In this document: one piece after another, positions 33,564 to 42,679 of the stretch | How the letters are laid out: each line of letters starts with the position of its first letter | Position numbering within the stretch: position 1 is the first letter of the stretch | NCBI GenBank assembly: GCA_016200205.1 | Contig: JACQFF010000031.1 | Location: 1-52,676 of the forward strand | Reading direction: 5' to 3' | DNA: 52,676 bases | Source: Planctomycetia bacterium | GTDB taxonomy: Bacteria > Planctomycetota > Planctomycetia > Pirellulales > PALSA-1355 | Made by a program: the position numbers and the translations under genes | The notes under the pieces: model-generated | Seen by the model: only the letters and a program-made list of their open reading frames with translations | Database searches by the model: none | What the model was told of the DNA's origin: nothing

Positions 33564-35097
33564 ATGCAAGTCGCCGTCACCAAGTCGCTGTTCGATTGGG
33601 AGTCGCTCGAAGACAGCCCGCGGTTAAGCACGTTGCGCAAGCTGCTGGCCAGCGTGCCGGATGCGGCGTTGCTGGATGGCTTGCGCCAAGCACGCGGTCG
33701 CGGGCGAGACGATTATCCGGTGCAGGTGCTGTGGGGCGTGGTGCTGCTGACGATTGCCCTGCGACATCCAACGTTCGAGGCTTGTCTGGATGAACTGGGC
33801 CGCAACGCTGAATTGCGACGCCTGATCGGCATCGCGTCGGAAGATGGCGTCCCCAAGAAGTGGAACGTTTCGCGGTTCCTCGATGGGTTGGGCCAGGAGC
33901 CGCATCATACGCGGTTGCGGGAAGTGTTCGACCAGATGGCGCGGCGATTGGGGCGGAGCGTGCCCGATCTGGGTCGCAACGCTGCGGGGGATGCCACGGC
34001 GCTCAACGCCCGCCGCAAGCAGGACGACGCGGCCTTGGCTGGCGAAGAAGCACAAGGCCTGCCACAGCCCAGCGGAGGTCGCAAGGAGTACACGGACGAT
34101 AGCGGCAAAGTCACGCGCGTGGTGGAGTGGTTCGGTTACAAATTGCACCTGGTGGTCGACGTGAAACACGAAGTCAGTCTGGCTTACCGGATCACCGACT
34201 CGGGAACCGGAGACGGCGAAACGTTGCCCGCGCTGGTCGAACAGGCCCAAGCCAATCTGCCGGCCGGGCGGATCCGCACGTTGGCCTACGACAAGGCGGC
34301 CGATACCAACGACGTGCACGCCGTGCTGGATCAAGCCCAGATCAAACCGCTGATCCAAATGCGCAATTTATGGAAAGAAGAGTCCGAGAAGATGTTGCCC
34401 GGTCACGATGGCAACTCGAACATCGTCTACGACGAGGCCGGCACGGTGTATTGCTATGACCGCGTGAGCCAACCCATCGTGCGGCATCCCATGGCTTACA
34501 CCGGCTATGAACACCAACGAGGGACACTCAAGTATCGTTGTCCGGCAGTGCATGAAGGCTGGACCTGTCCGAGCCAGTCGGTGTGCAACGCCGGCCGCAC
34601 GTTTGGGCTGTCGGTCCGCATCAAGCGAGAGATCGATCTGCGCCGCTTTCCGCCGATTCCTCGCGCCACCAAGCAGTTCGAGCGGCGTTATAAGGGACGC
34701 ACCGCGGTCGAGCGAGTCAACGCTCGCCTAAAAGTCTTCTGGGGCGCCGACGACGGCAACATCCGCGGGGCCCGCCGCTTTCATGGCTTCGTGGGGGCCG
34801 TGATGGTCGTGCATCTGGGCTTTGCCACGTTGCTGGCGAGCATCCCGCGTCGCGAGGGCACGCTGGGCAAGCTACGGCTCAGCCCCATTGCCAAAGCGCT
34901 GCACGCGGAACTGGCCGGTTGAAACCGGCTGCACCGCCGCTGCGACACCCGCCGCGGCTGTACTGCGCGCCCTTCACGCCTCCCACCACCGCCAAGCCCC
35001 CGCCCCACGCCTGGCCCGTCCTTCCTCGCCGCGACCAAGCTGCACCCGCCGCAATCGTCGGCAAATCTACGCTTCCCCTCCGGGCGACAACGCAACC
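33320..35097 (+). mobile_element. Insertion sequence with one DDE transposase (ends approximate)
   Basis: A single intact transposase gene lies between nth and tatD, both housekeeping genes on the opposite strand. Candidate ends are the inverted 11-mers GGTTGCGTTGT (33320-33330) and ACAACGCAACC (35087-35097). The flanks beyond them do not show a clear target-site duplication, so the limits are tentative. An element of about 1.8 kb with a single transposase of about 450 residues fits IS1182- or IS4-type elements. The intact frame suggests fairly recent insertion. Confidence 0.4.
33564..34922 (+). CDS. DDE transposase, IS1182/IS4-like
   Basis: A 452-residue intact DDE transposase. The N-terminal part (LRKLLASVPDAALLDGLRQ, VQVLWGVVLLTIALRHPTF) resembles the DUF772-type domain. 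Catalytic residues read as Asp in AAGDATALNAR (about 145), Asp in IRTLAYDKAADTND (about 244) and Glu in YKGRTAVERVNARLKVFWG (about 385). The cysteine cluster YRCPAVHEGWTCPSQSVC near 330-347 is like the Cys-rich insert of DDE_Tnp_1_6 proteins. GGAGG upstream supports ATG 33564. It is in the opposite orientation to nth and tatD. I cannot fix the IS family without a database. Confidence 0.92.
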   Translation: MQVAVTKSLFDWESLEDSPRLSTLRKLLASVPDAALLDGLRQARGRGRDDYPVQVLWGVVLLTIALRHPTFEACLDELGRNAELRRLIGIASEDGVPKKWNVSRFLDGLGQEPHHTRLREVFDQMARRLGRSVPDLGRNAAGDATALNARRKQDDAALAGEEAQGLPQPSGGRKEYTDDSGKVTRVVEWFGYKLHLVVDVKHEVSLAYRITDSGTGDGETLPALVEQAQANLPAGRIRTLAYDKAADTNDVHAVLDQAQIKPLIQMRNLWKEESEKMLPGHDGNSNIVYDEAGTVYCYDRVSQPIVRHPMAYTGYEHQRGTLKYRCPAVHEGWTCPSQSVCNAGRTFGLSVRIKREIDLRRFPPIPRATKQFERRYKGRTAVERVNARLKVFWGADDGNIRGARRFHGFVGAVMVVHLGFATLLASIPRREGTLGKLRLSPIAKALHAELAG

Positions 35098-35144
35098 GCC
35101 TCGCCACGCCTCGCTCGTGTCCGTATCCCGTAGGCGATATCAAC

Positions 35145-35921
35145 TCAAGCAACGAGCCGAAACAATGCTTGGGCGTTGGCGGTGGTTTGGGCGAAAAACT
35201 CGGCGGGACTTTGGCCGCGAACCTCCGCCAGGCAGGTGGCCGTGTGGATCAAATTCGCCGGCTCGTTGCGCTTGCCGCGCAGCGGATGGGGGGCCAGGTA
35301 GGGGCTGTCGGTCTCGATCAGGATCCGCTGGGGCGGAATCGTCGCCGCGACGGCTCGCAAGTCGTTCGATTTTTTGAAGGTTATCATGCCCGCGAAACTG
35401 ATCCAGAGCCCTAGTTCGATGCACGCGGCTGCCGTTTCGGCAGTGCCGGTGAACGAATGCATCACTCCGGCCAACGGCCCACGGCGACGCGCTTCTCGCA
35501 GCATTTCCAACACGTCGGCGTCGCTTTCGCGGGTGTGAACGATAAATGGCAATTTGCGATCTTGAGAAAGCCGCAAATGGCGATCGAAAAAGTCCTGCTG
35601 AACGGCAAACGGAGAATAATCCCAGTGCCGGTCCAGACCCGTTTCGCCGACGGCCACGACTTTGGGCCGCGAGGCCAACTCGACGACGACCTGCCAGTCC
35701 TCAGGCTTCGCTTGCGCCGCGTAGTTGGGCTGAATGCCCACCGCGGCAAATACGCCGGGGAACCGGGCTGCCAAATCGACGACGGCCCAACTGGAGGCCG
35801 CGGTCACGCCAACCGCGATGATTGCGTCTACTCCGGCGTCGTGAGCGCGGTTGATCACGGCCTCGCGGTCGGAGTCGAATTCTTCCTGATCCAAATGGGC
35901 GTGGGTATCGACCAAAGGCAT
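35145..35921 (-). CDS. tatD: TatD family metal-dependent hydrolase (DNase)
   Basis: A 258-residue TIM-barrel nuclease of the TatD family. Metal and catalytic residues are DTHAHLDQ at residues 5-12, GETGLDRH near 92, IVHTRES near 126, MHSFTGTAE near 153 and IETDSPYLAPHPLRGKRNEP near 203. The length matches the family. TatD proteins are Mg-dependent 3'-5' exonucleases in DNA repair and turnover despite the name. No tatABC genes are nearby. The stop is about 50 bases from the putative right end of the insertion sequence, so the gene was not interrupted. Confidence 0.94.
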   Translation of the reverse strand: MPLVDTHAHLDQEEFDSDREAVINRAHDAGVDAIIAVGVTAASSWAVVDLAARFPGVFAAVGIQPNYAAQAKPEDWQVVVELASRPKVVAVGETGLDRHWDYSPFAVQQDFFDRHLRLSQDRKLPFIVHTRESDADVLEMLREARRRGPLAGVMHSFTGTAETAAACIELGLWISFAGMITFKKSNDLRAVAATIPPQRILIETDSPYLAPHPLRGKRNEPANLIHTATCLAEVRGQSPAEFFAQTTANAQALFRLVA

Positions 35922-35948
35922 GGTGGAGGCCCAGTGGCACGCAACGGC

Positions 35949-36389
35949 TTACGAAGCCGGATTCGCGAACTGCTCGGCCAGTTCTTCCAGCGCCTCGAGT
36001 TGTCCCCGCGCGGCTCCCAACGCTTCCTCCGCCAGCACGCCGGCCTGGCGATCCGCTCTCAGCTCGGCCACGCACTGCTCGATTGCGGCCACGTCGTTTT
36101 TTTGGCACTGGACCAACCGAGTGATCAAGAAATCGAGCGACAGGTCGTGCATATCGAGAAAATCGATGGGGTACTCGCCCGTTTCGATCGGGCCATGATG
36201 ATCGAGGATATGCCGTGCGATTCTACCGGCCATTTGCTTCTGGTCGTCGGCGATATGCCGCAAGTTGGTCAGTGCCTTCTCTTCACCGCGATGGGTCCAG
36301 GGGTGGGCGTAAGTCAAATACATCGGCAGCGAACGATACAAAATCGTCAACAGCCGATTGAGCGCCTGATAGGTGCCGAGCTTGCTCAT
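35949..36389 (-). CDS. Putative ferritin-like four-helix protein
   Basis: A 146-residue all-helical protein that I cannot assign firmly. It has ILYRSLPMYLTYAHPW, HRGEEKALTNLRHIADDQKQ, LDMHDLSLDFLITRLVQCQ and LAEEALGAARGQLEALEELA. The spacing of Glu and His residues across four amphipathic helices suggests a ferritin-like bundle, possibly metal binding, but this is an inference. ATG 36389 begins at the conserved-looking MSKLGTYQALNR. An alternative ATG at 36446 has a better ribosome site (GGAAGG) and would add 19 residues. It lies between tatD (27 bases) and nuoN on the same strand. Confidence 0.65.
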   Translation of the reverse strand: MSKLGTYQALNRLLTILYRSLPMYLTYAHPWTHRGEEKALTNLRHIADDQKQMAGRIARHILDHHGPIETGEYPIDFLDMHDLSLDFLITRLVQCQKNDVAAIEQCVAELRADRQAGVLAEEALGAARGQLEALEELAEQFANPAS

Positions 36390-36523
36390 ACTTTTTTTGA
36401 TCCCCAGCAAACTGATGGAATGCGCGTTCCAGGCAAACTGGCCCATTTTCCAGGCCTTCCGTTGGTCGGCCCTATTGCGTTATTTACCTAGGGCTCAATC
36501 GGCGAGTCCGTGTCCTTTGAAGC

Positions 36524-38206
36524 CTAGAAAAGATGTGCGGCGGCGGAGAGGGCAAACTGGTTCAAGTTGTTCCACCAAATCCCCAGCACGACCAGCGGCA
36601 GGGTAATGGCCGCCACGTACGTTCCGGGAATGAAGGACAAACTGACGGGGATCCGATTCTCCGGCTCCGGGTCGATGGTCATGATCTTCACGACCCGCAA
36701 GTAATAATACAAGCTGATCGCGGTATTCAAACCCCCGATGACCAGCACGGTCCACAGCTTGGCTTCCACCAACGATGAAAAGATCAGCAGTTTCCCGTTA
36801 AACCCAGCTAGCGGCGGCAGCCCGATCAAACTGAACAGAATCACGGAGAAGCAAACCACGACGATCGGGCAGCGGCGGATCAGTCCGGCATAATCGGCGA
36901 TGTCCTCGCTGTTGAGCGCGTTGCGGAGGAAGGCCACGACCGCAAAGGCCCCCAGGTTCATGAACAAGTACACCCCTGCGTAAAAGGCCATCGCAGCCAT
37001 GGCAGCGCCGGCCGCCTCGGGATTGGTTCCGGCCAAGACCATCGCCGCCGGGATCGGCATGATCATATACCCGGCCTGGGCGATCGTGGAGTATGCCAAG
37101 AGCCGCTTGATGTTGGTTTGGCCATAGGCCGCCAGATTGCCAAACGTGCAGGTGATGATTGCCGTAAAAGCCAACACGCGGGCCAAAAAGTCGCGGGCCG
37201 GCGCCAGGGCTTTGATTTGTGACGAGCGTTCGATTTTGGGTGTTGCTGTCTGGGCGGCAGCTTCGCTCGGGGCCCCTTGGGCCGTGGCGGCCTGTTCCGA
37301 GACGGAGAACATGGCCACCTGGGTCGCTGGAACAGCCGGCACGGCGATGGAGCCAAACCCGATTGCCACACGGGCCAACAGGGCCAGCGCGGCCGCTTTG
37401 GAGGCCACCGACAAAAACGCGTTCACTTCGGCGCTGGCCCCCTCGAAGACGTCCGGGCACCAGAAATGGAACGGCACGGCGGAGAGCTTGAAGGCGATGC
37501 CCACCAGGATCATCAGCCCGCCCAAAGCCAAAACCATGTTTGTGCCGTCGAGTAATTTGGCGGCCTGCAAGAGCTCAGCCAGCCGGACGCCCATGGTGGG
37601 CAGGTGCATCGAGCCCAGAACGCCGGCCAACAAGCTGATGCCATAGAGCATGATGCCCGCCGTGCCCGCGCCATACACGGCATATTTGAGCGCCGCCTCG
37701 CTGCTTTGCCGGCGACCTTTGAGGATTCCGGCCAGGGCATAGGAGGGCACGCTCGCCATTTCCACACTCAAGAAGACCATCAGCAGATGATTGGACGAAG
37801 CCATCAGGCACATGCCGAGTGTCGCGCCCAGCACGAGCGTATACACATCGGGCGCGGCGTCACGATCGGGAACGCCCGAAATGCGCGTGAAGACGGCAAA
37901 TAAGACGGCGAAGAAAAACAGCAGGGTGCGAAAATAAATCGTGAAGGAGTCGTACACGAGCAGCCCGGTGAACAACTGCTGCGAGCCCCCCACCGGCTCG
38001 ACCGTTAGCCAGGGGCCCGCCAGGTACAAGGCCACCGCCGAGCCCGCCAGCGTCACGTAAAACGAATCGACGCGGCTCGTCAGGTTGAACACCCGCGACA
38101 GCAAAATGAGCACGATCGTACCGCACAGCACGAGCTCTCCGCGAAACGCGGCCGTGCTGCCGAGCGTATCGATCACTAACTGGTTGATTAAATCTGAAAG
38201 GCTCAC
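36524..38206 (-). CDS. nuoN: NADH-quinone oxidoreductase subunit N
   Basis: A 560-residue antiporter-like subunit of the complex I membrane arm. It carries MASVPSYALAGILKGRRQSSEAALKYAVYG (about 150-180), VGIAFKLSAVPFHFWCPDVFEGA with the key Lys in the broken-helix segment, and TNIKRLLAYSTIAQAGYM before the second half. It is longer than typical NuoN (about 480) because of a hydrophilic loop near residues 300-335 (SEQAATAQGAPSEAAAQTAT). It is the last gene of the cluster, 73 bases after nuoM. Together with NuoM and NuoL it should pump protons, but NuoL here is broken. Confidence 0.95.
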   Translation of the reverse strand: MSLSDLINQLVIDTLGSTAAFRGELVLCGTIVLILLSRVFNLTSRVDSFYVTLAGSAVALYLAGPWLTVEPVGGSQQLFTGLLVYDSFTIYFRTLLFFFAVLFAVFTRISGVPDRDAAPDVYTLVLGATLGMCLMASSNHLLMVFLSVEMASVPSYALAGILKGRRQSSEAALKYAVYGAGTAGIMLYGISLLAGVLGSMHLPTMGVRLAELLQAAKLLDGTNMVLALGGLMILVGIAFKLSAVPFHFWCPDVFEGASAEVNAFLSVASKAAALALLARVAIGFGSIAVPAVPATQVAMFSVSEQAATAQGAPSEAAAQTATPKIERSSQIKALAPARDFLARVLAFTAIITCTFGNLAAYGQTNIKRLLAYSTIAQAGYMIMPIPAAMVLAGTNPEAAGAAMAAMAFYAGVYLFMNLGAFAVVAFLRNALNSEDIADYAGLIRRCPIVVVCFSVILFSLIGLPPLAGFNGKLLIFSSLVEAKLWTVLVIGGLNTAISLYYYLRVVKIMTIDPEPENRIPVSLSFIPGTYVAAITLPLVVLGIWWNNLNQFALSAAAHLF

Positions 38207-38279
38207 GGCTATTTATTTCTGTTGGTAACCGGCGTGCGGCTGAGGTCTTGCTCTGCGATTTGTTTCGATTTGGGTCTCG

Positions 38280-40043
38280 TTACTGCTGTACCACGGTCGC
38301 CGAGGGCTCGGCGCCGTCAATCTCCGCGGTGGCTTTAGGCCTGGCCGTCTCGTCGTTCTTGCGAGTCCAATCGGCCAAATCTTGCACGGTGCGATCGACG
38401 CTGGGAGTCATGTAGCTGAAGAGCGATTGCGGATAGACGCCCAACGTGATGGCCAGCGCCAAGAGCGGCGCCGCGATGGCCAATTCCCGCGCGTTCATCG
38501 GATGCAGATGGTCGCCGTGCGGTCCTTTGTATTCAGGCCCCAGGTAAACACGTTGCAACGTCCACAAGATGTACGCTGCGGTGATGATCACAACCGACGC
38601 CGAAATCACGGCCAACCCCTTATTGTAGTTCCACACGGAAAGCGTGACGAAGACTTCGCCGATGAACCCGCACAGCCCGGGCAGACCCAAGCCAGCAAAG
38701 AAAATGCCGATCGCCAGGCCGGAATAGACCGGCATTTTGGCGAATAAGCCGCCGAATTGATCGAGATTGCGATGATGTACGCGGTCGTAAATCACGCCCA
38801 CCATGAAGAACATGGCAGGCGAGCTGATGCCGTGGGCGATCATTTGAAACATGGCGCCGTTGACGCCCATCTTCCAGGCGTCGGAATTGTACTGGGTGCC
38901 GGCGATCGCGCTCCACACACCGATGCCCAGCACGACGTAGCCCATATGGCTCACGGAGCTGTAGGCGACCAGCCGCTTGAAGTCTTTTTGGGCCAGCGCG
39001 GCAAATCCGCCGTAGACCATGCTCACCACCCCCAAGGCACAGACGAAGTAGGCCAGGTCGTAGCCCGCCTGCGGACAAATGGGGTAACAAATGCGGAGGA
39101 TTCCGTAGCCGCCCATCTTCAACAGCACTCCGGCCAGGATCATCGAAATCGGCGTGGGGGCCTCGACGTGCGCGTCGGGCAACCAGGTGTGCAGCGGCAC
39201 GGAAGGGACCTTGATCACAAAACCCAGCAGCAACAGTAGGAAGGCCCACCATTGCAGGCTTTTGCCGAACAGCAGTTCACTATCGAAAACCGTCGTGTGC
39301 TGTCCCATTTGCTGTAAGGCCAGAATATTGAACGTGTGCACCGCGTTGGATTTGGCATGCAGTTGAGCAATTTGCCGGCTCTGCTCCGCTTGGTCGAGTT
39401 GCGAACTGACCACGCCTGAGGCAATGAGTTGCTCGTGCGACAGTTTCGTCAAGTCGCTGTTGAAGTAGAGAATCAAAATCGCGATCAGCATGAACACGCT
39501 GCCCAGCAGAGTGTAGAGGAAGAACTTGATCGCGGCATATTCGCGTCGCGGCCCGCCCCACACGCCGATCAGGAAATACATCGGCAGCAGCATCACCTCC
39601 CAGAACACGTAAAACAGAAAGAAGTCGAGCGACAGGAAAACGCCGATCATGCCGGTTTCCAGCAGCAGGAACAGCATGCAATAGGCTTTCACGTGCTTTT
39701 GAATCGTCCAACTGGCCGCCATTGAGAGCATCGTGACGAAGGAGGTCAGGATCACCAACGGGAAGCTGATCCCGTCGACGCCCATGAAGTAGTTGATGTT
39801 GAAACTGGGGATCCAATCGATGGAAAATACTTTCTGCATTTCAGACAGGCTCGTGTTGAACTGCCAATTGCCCTTGCCGGGCAGCGCCATCACGGCCGTC
39901 AGCAGGAAGACGGCCGCCGTGATCACGAGCGAGAATATTTTCATCGCTTCGGTCTTCTCGCGCGGGAAAAAGGCCAGCGCCAGCGCGCCGGCAGTCGGCA
40001 GAAAGACGATCAAGCTCAACAGCGTCAGGTATGAGGATTCCAT
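38280..40043 (-). CDS. nuoM: NADH-quinone oxidoreductase subunit M
   Basis: A 587-residue proton-pumping subunit of the complex I membrane arm. Signature parts are FFLFYVFWEVMLLPMYFLIG, with the conserved TM5 Glu, the segment GFVIKVPSVPLHTWLPDAHV (Lys and His of the channel) near 285-305, and DFKRLVAYSSVSHMGYVVLG near 358-377. The last two bracket about 70 residues whose equivalent is missing from NuoL in this window. A loop of about 60 residues near 215-270 (SSQLDQAEQSRQIAQLH) is longer than in E. coli. It starts 74 bases after the nuoL C-terminal part. Confidence 0.96.
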   Translation of the reverse strand: MESSYLTLLSLIVFLPTAGALALAFFPREKTEAMKIFSLVITAAVFLLTAVMALPGKGNWQFNTSLSEMQKVFSIDWIPSFNINYFMGVDGISFPLVILTSFVTMLSMAASWTIQKHVKAYCMLFLLLETGMIGVFLSLDFFLFYVFWEVMLLPMYFLIGVWGGPRREYAAIKFFLYTLLGSVFMLIAILILYFNSDLTKLSHEQLIASGVVSSQLDQAEQSRQIAQLHAKSNAVHTFNILALQQMGQHTTVFDSELLFGKSLQWWAFLLLLLGFVIKVPSVPLHTWLPDAHVEAPTPISMILAGVLLKMGGYGILRICYPICPQAGYDLAYFVCALGVVSMVYGGFAALAQKDFKRLVAYSSVSHMGYVVLGIGVWSAIAGTQYNSDAWKMGVNGAMFQMIAHGISSPAMFFMVGVIYDRVHHRNLDQFGGLFAKMPVYSGLAIGIFFAGLGLPGLCGFIGEVFVTLSVWNYNKGLAVISASVVIITAAYILWTLQRVYLGPEYKGPHGDHLHPMNARELAIAAPLLALAITLGVYPQSLFSYMTPSVDRTVQDLADWTRKNDETARPKATAEIDGAEPSATVVQQ

Positions 40044-40117
40044 AGATAGCGTATTCCGAAGATTGTGGAGCCCGAATGCGGCTTGATTTCTTTGTTACGA
40101 CGATTATTCGGACGTAC

Positions 40118-41251
40118 TCAGGACCCTGCCAAAGTGGTGTTCAGGTAAAAGGTAATCAAAACAAACAGCGCCACTGTGCCGATGACGATAAACATCACGT
40201 ATTGCCGCAGCTTGCCGGTTTCGGCGCCGTGAAACCACAGCCCGATCGCGTAGATCCAATCGGCGCCCGTGTTCACCAACCCGTCGACGAAGTAGCGATC
40301 GACCAGATCATCCAAGCCGGCCACCATCCGGGTCGCTAGCGCCAAGGAATCGATAAAGCCGTCGATAATCTTTTTGTCGAAGTCAGCGACACGGCGGGCA
40401 ATGAACAGCGCCGGTTGCACGAAGATCGCGTTATAAAGCTCGTCGAAATACCACTTGTGAATCAGGAAGCGGTAAATGGGCCGGAACTGGTTTCGCACCT
40501 CGTTCGGATCGAGAATCCGCAGCCCATAAAAAACCAACGCCAGCAAAAACCCGCACAGCGCGGTGGCCGTGGCTACGTAGGTTGCCGTATCGTGATATGC
40601 GGCGAGGTGTCTGTCGTGCTCGCCAGGGTAGAGCAACTCGCTCAAGAGCACGCCCTTGGCCGCGATGGCTGTACCGGCCGGTCGGGCCTGTTCCAGTAAC
40701 GGCTCCACGCCAAGCCCAAATAAAGTCCAGCCGACGCCAATGGCCAACGCCGCCAGCACGACCAGCGGGTAATACATAACTTTCGGCGCTTCGTGAGCAT
40801 GCTCGTAAATGTGGTGATCGCGCGGCTCGCCCGCAAAGGTCATGAACCACAAGCGGAACATGTAAAATGCAGTCACTGCGGCGCCGGCCGCGGCCACGAA
40901 GAACATTCCGCCGTAGGATGGATTGCTGGCCTTGAACGAGAGCGCCTGCGCGAGAATGGCGTCTTTGGAATAGTGGCCGCTCAGCCCGATCGAAAAAGGA
41001 ACCCCGGCGCCCATAATCGCGAGGCAGCCGACGAGCATCGTGTAAGCGGTCCAGGGCATTTTTTTCCGCAGCCCGCCCATCTTGGTCAGCTCGTTCGTAT
41101 GGCAGGCGTGAATCACGGAGCCGGAGCACATGAACAACAGGCTCTTGAAGAACGCGTGCGTGATCAAGTGGAACATGCCCGCCACCCAGCCGCCGACGCC
41201 CAGCGCGAACATCATGTACCCTAGCTGGCTAACCGTCGAGTAGGCCAGCAC
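40118..41251 (-). CDS. nuoL: NADH-quinone oxidoreductase subunit L, C-terminal fragment of a broken gene
   Basis: The C-terminal 377 residues of NuoL. It opens in mid-domain at LAYSTVSQLGYMMFALGVGG, preceded in frame by FTATDIKRV, which in intact NuoL lies after TM8. It includes HAFFKSLLFMCSGSVIHACH, KMPWTAYTMLVGCLAI and the long amphipathic lateral helix near the end (about 270-340) that runs along the membrane arm. The GTG at 41251 is only the first start-like codon; no gene-like start or ribosome site precedes it. It continues the N-terminal fragment (41221-42294) in another frame with about 70 residues lost between them. Either a real deletion or an assembly fault; alone it should not be functional. 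Confidence 0.85.
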   Translation of the reverse strand: MLAYSTVSQLGYMMFALGVGGWVAGMFHLITHAFFKSLLFMCSGSVIHACHTNELTKMGGLRKKMPWTAYTMLVGCLAIMGAGVPFSIGLSGHYSKDAILAQALSFKASNPSYGGMFFVAAAGAAVTAFYMFRLWFMTFAGEPRDHHIYEHAHEAPKVMYYPLVVLAALAIGVGWTLFGLGVEPLLEQARPAGTAIAAKGVLLSELLYPGEHDRHLAAYHDTATYVATATALCGFLLALVFYGLRILDPNEVRNQFRPIYRFLIHKWYFDELYNAIFVQPALFIARRVADFDKKIIDGFIDSLALATRMVAGLDDLVDRYFVDGLVNTGADWIYAIGLWFHGAETGKLRQYVMFIVIGTVALFVLITFYLNTTLAGS

Positions 41252-42294
41252 GCGCTTGATATCGGTCGCGGTAAAAAGATTCCCACGCCGGCGACTACCA
41301 ACAACCAGTAGGCGTGACGACCCGGGCCGTCCGGACTCCGGTCGTTTCGCCAGGTATCGATTTGCTCATCGGTCGGTTCGACACCGCGAGCAATTTCGGC
41401 CGCGGCGGCCGCTTTGACCATGCCGGTGGGTGCTTCCAGAGCGTAGTGGTTTTCTTTAGCGCGGATCTGGCTGAAGATACCGTGCTCGGCGACTTCAATC
41501 TGCCCGTTGCCGTTGGCGTCGATGTCGCCGAAGGCAAACGTGCCCAGACTGCCGAACAGGGCCATCAGACCAACGATCATGCCGAAGTCGCCGATGCGGT
41601 TGACGATAAACGCCTTGTTCGCCGCCGTCGAAGCACTCTTGCGTTCGATATAAAATCCGATAAGGAAATACGAGCAGATACCGACGAGTTCCCAGAACAC
41701 GAACATCATCGCCATATTGCCGGCGATCACGATGCCCAACATGCTGAAGCAAAACAGCGACATGTATTGGAAGAAGCGGTGGAATCGGCCGTGGCGGTGC
41801 AAGTGCTGACCGTTGGAGAGTCGGACTTCGTGATCGACCACGTCATGCAGTTCGTCGTGCATGTAGCCATAGGAGTAGAAATGGATGCACGTGGCGATGA
41901 TCGTCACCATCGAAAACATCAACACGGTGAGCGAGTCGATGTAGTAGCCGATCGTGATCGAGAGCGAACCGAATTTGCCCAGCGTGTACCAGTCGCCGGT
42001 GATCGGCTTGACGCTCGGTTCGGCGGCGTGCTCCGCGTGGGCCTCATGGGCGGCGACAGCGGCACCGGTTTCGTGATGCGCGGCCGCCGGCAAATCATAA
42101 TTGGGCAGCCACACGCAAAACAGCGAAAAGAGCGACAGCAGGCAGGAGGTCAAAATCGCTCCGGTCGCAAGATAGCCAGCCTTGGATCCGGCCTTGCCCA
42201 TCCGCGGACCGAAAAACACGATCAGCACAAACGAGGCCAACGGCAGCAGCCAGGCCAGACCTAACAATTTGGGTAGTATCGTGACAGGATCCAT
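41221..42294 (-). CDS. nuoL: NADH-quinone oxidoreductase subunit L, N-terminal fragment of a broken gene
   Basis: The N-terminal part of NuoL (357 residues, of which about 338 are genuine). It has YYIDSLTVLMFSMVTIIATC, FHRFFQYMSLFCFSMLGIVI and VFWELVGICSYFLIGFYIER with the conserved Glu. An unusual loop at about 255-325 contains a canonical EF-hand sequence DANGNGQIEVAE (residues 259-270). After YWLLVVAGVGIF the frame runs out through LPRPISSACW to a stop, whereas the correct continuation FTATDIKRVLAYST lies in another frame. The segment with the conserved GKSAQ, LPDAMEGPTPVSAL and His-containing channel residues is absent. Its start codon overlaps the nuoK stop (TGATG), so the two are translationally coupled. 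Confidence 0.88.
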   Translation of the reverse strand: MDPVTILPKLLGLAWLLPLASFVLIVFFGPRMGKAGSKAGYLATGAILTSCLLSLFSLFCVWLPNYDLPAAAHHETGAAVAAHEAHAEHAAEPSVKPITGDWYTLGKFGSLSITIGYYIDSLTVLMFSMVTIIATCIHFYSYGYMHDELHDVVDHEVRLSNGQHLHRHGRFHRFFQYMSLFCFSMLGIVIAGNMAMMFVFWELVGICSYFLIGFYIERKSASTAANKAFIVNRIGDFGMIVGLMALFGSLGTFAFGDIDANGNGQIEVAEHGIFSQIRAKENHYALEAPTGMVKAAAAAEIARGVEPTDEQIDTWRNDRSPDGPGRHAYWLLVVAGVGIFLPRPISSACWPTRRLAS

Positions 42295-42635
42295 CAGCCT
42301 TTGAGCTCATCTGCCTGGTCGACATCGACCGTGGCGTGGTTGTTGTAATAGTTGAGAGTAATGGCCAACGCCACGGCGGCTTCCGCCGCGGCCAGCACGA
42401 TCACGAACAGGGCAACGAGCTGGCCATCCAAGCCAATGCCCGAAACGCCGGGCCGCAAGAGTTCGCTGCCCAGTGCCACGAAGTTCACGTTCGCGCCGTT
42501 GAGCACCAGCTCGATTCCCATCAGCACGCCCAGCGCATTGCGCTTGGTGGCCATGCAGACCGCGCCGGCCACAAACATGACCGCCCCGACGATCAGATAA
42601 TGCGAAACGCCGACTGGATCGCTGAGCAGATTCAT
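42294..42635 (-). CDS. nuoK: NADH-quinone oxidoreductase subunit K
   Basis: A 113-residue membrane subunit of complex I (Nqo11/ND4L) with three helices. VGVSHYLIVGAVMFVAGAVC forms TM1. The conserved glutamates appear in VLMGIELVLNGANVNFVALG (TM2) and LAAAEAAVALAITLNYY (TM3); these are expected in the proton-transfer path between the quinone site and the antiporter subunits. Length is near the family norm of about 100. Its stop codon shares bases with the start of nuoL. It lies 44 bases after nuoJ. Confidence 0.95.
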   Translation of the reverse strand: MNLLSDPVGVSHYLIVGAVMFVAGAVCMATKRNALGVLMGIELVLNGANVNFVALGSELLRPGVSGIGLDGQLVALFVIVLAAAEAAVALAITLNYYNNHATVDVDQADELKG

Positions 42636-42679
42636 ATCATCCTTCCGCGCCTCGTCGCTTGTGGGCTCGACGTCTTGAA

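Noticed and set aside
41221-41251. Programmed ribosomal frameshifting as the explanation for split nuoL
   Set aside because: A frameshift would not supply the roughly 70 missing conserved residues, so a deletion or assembly fault is required.
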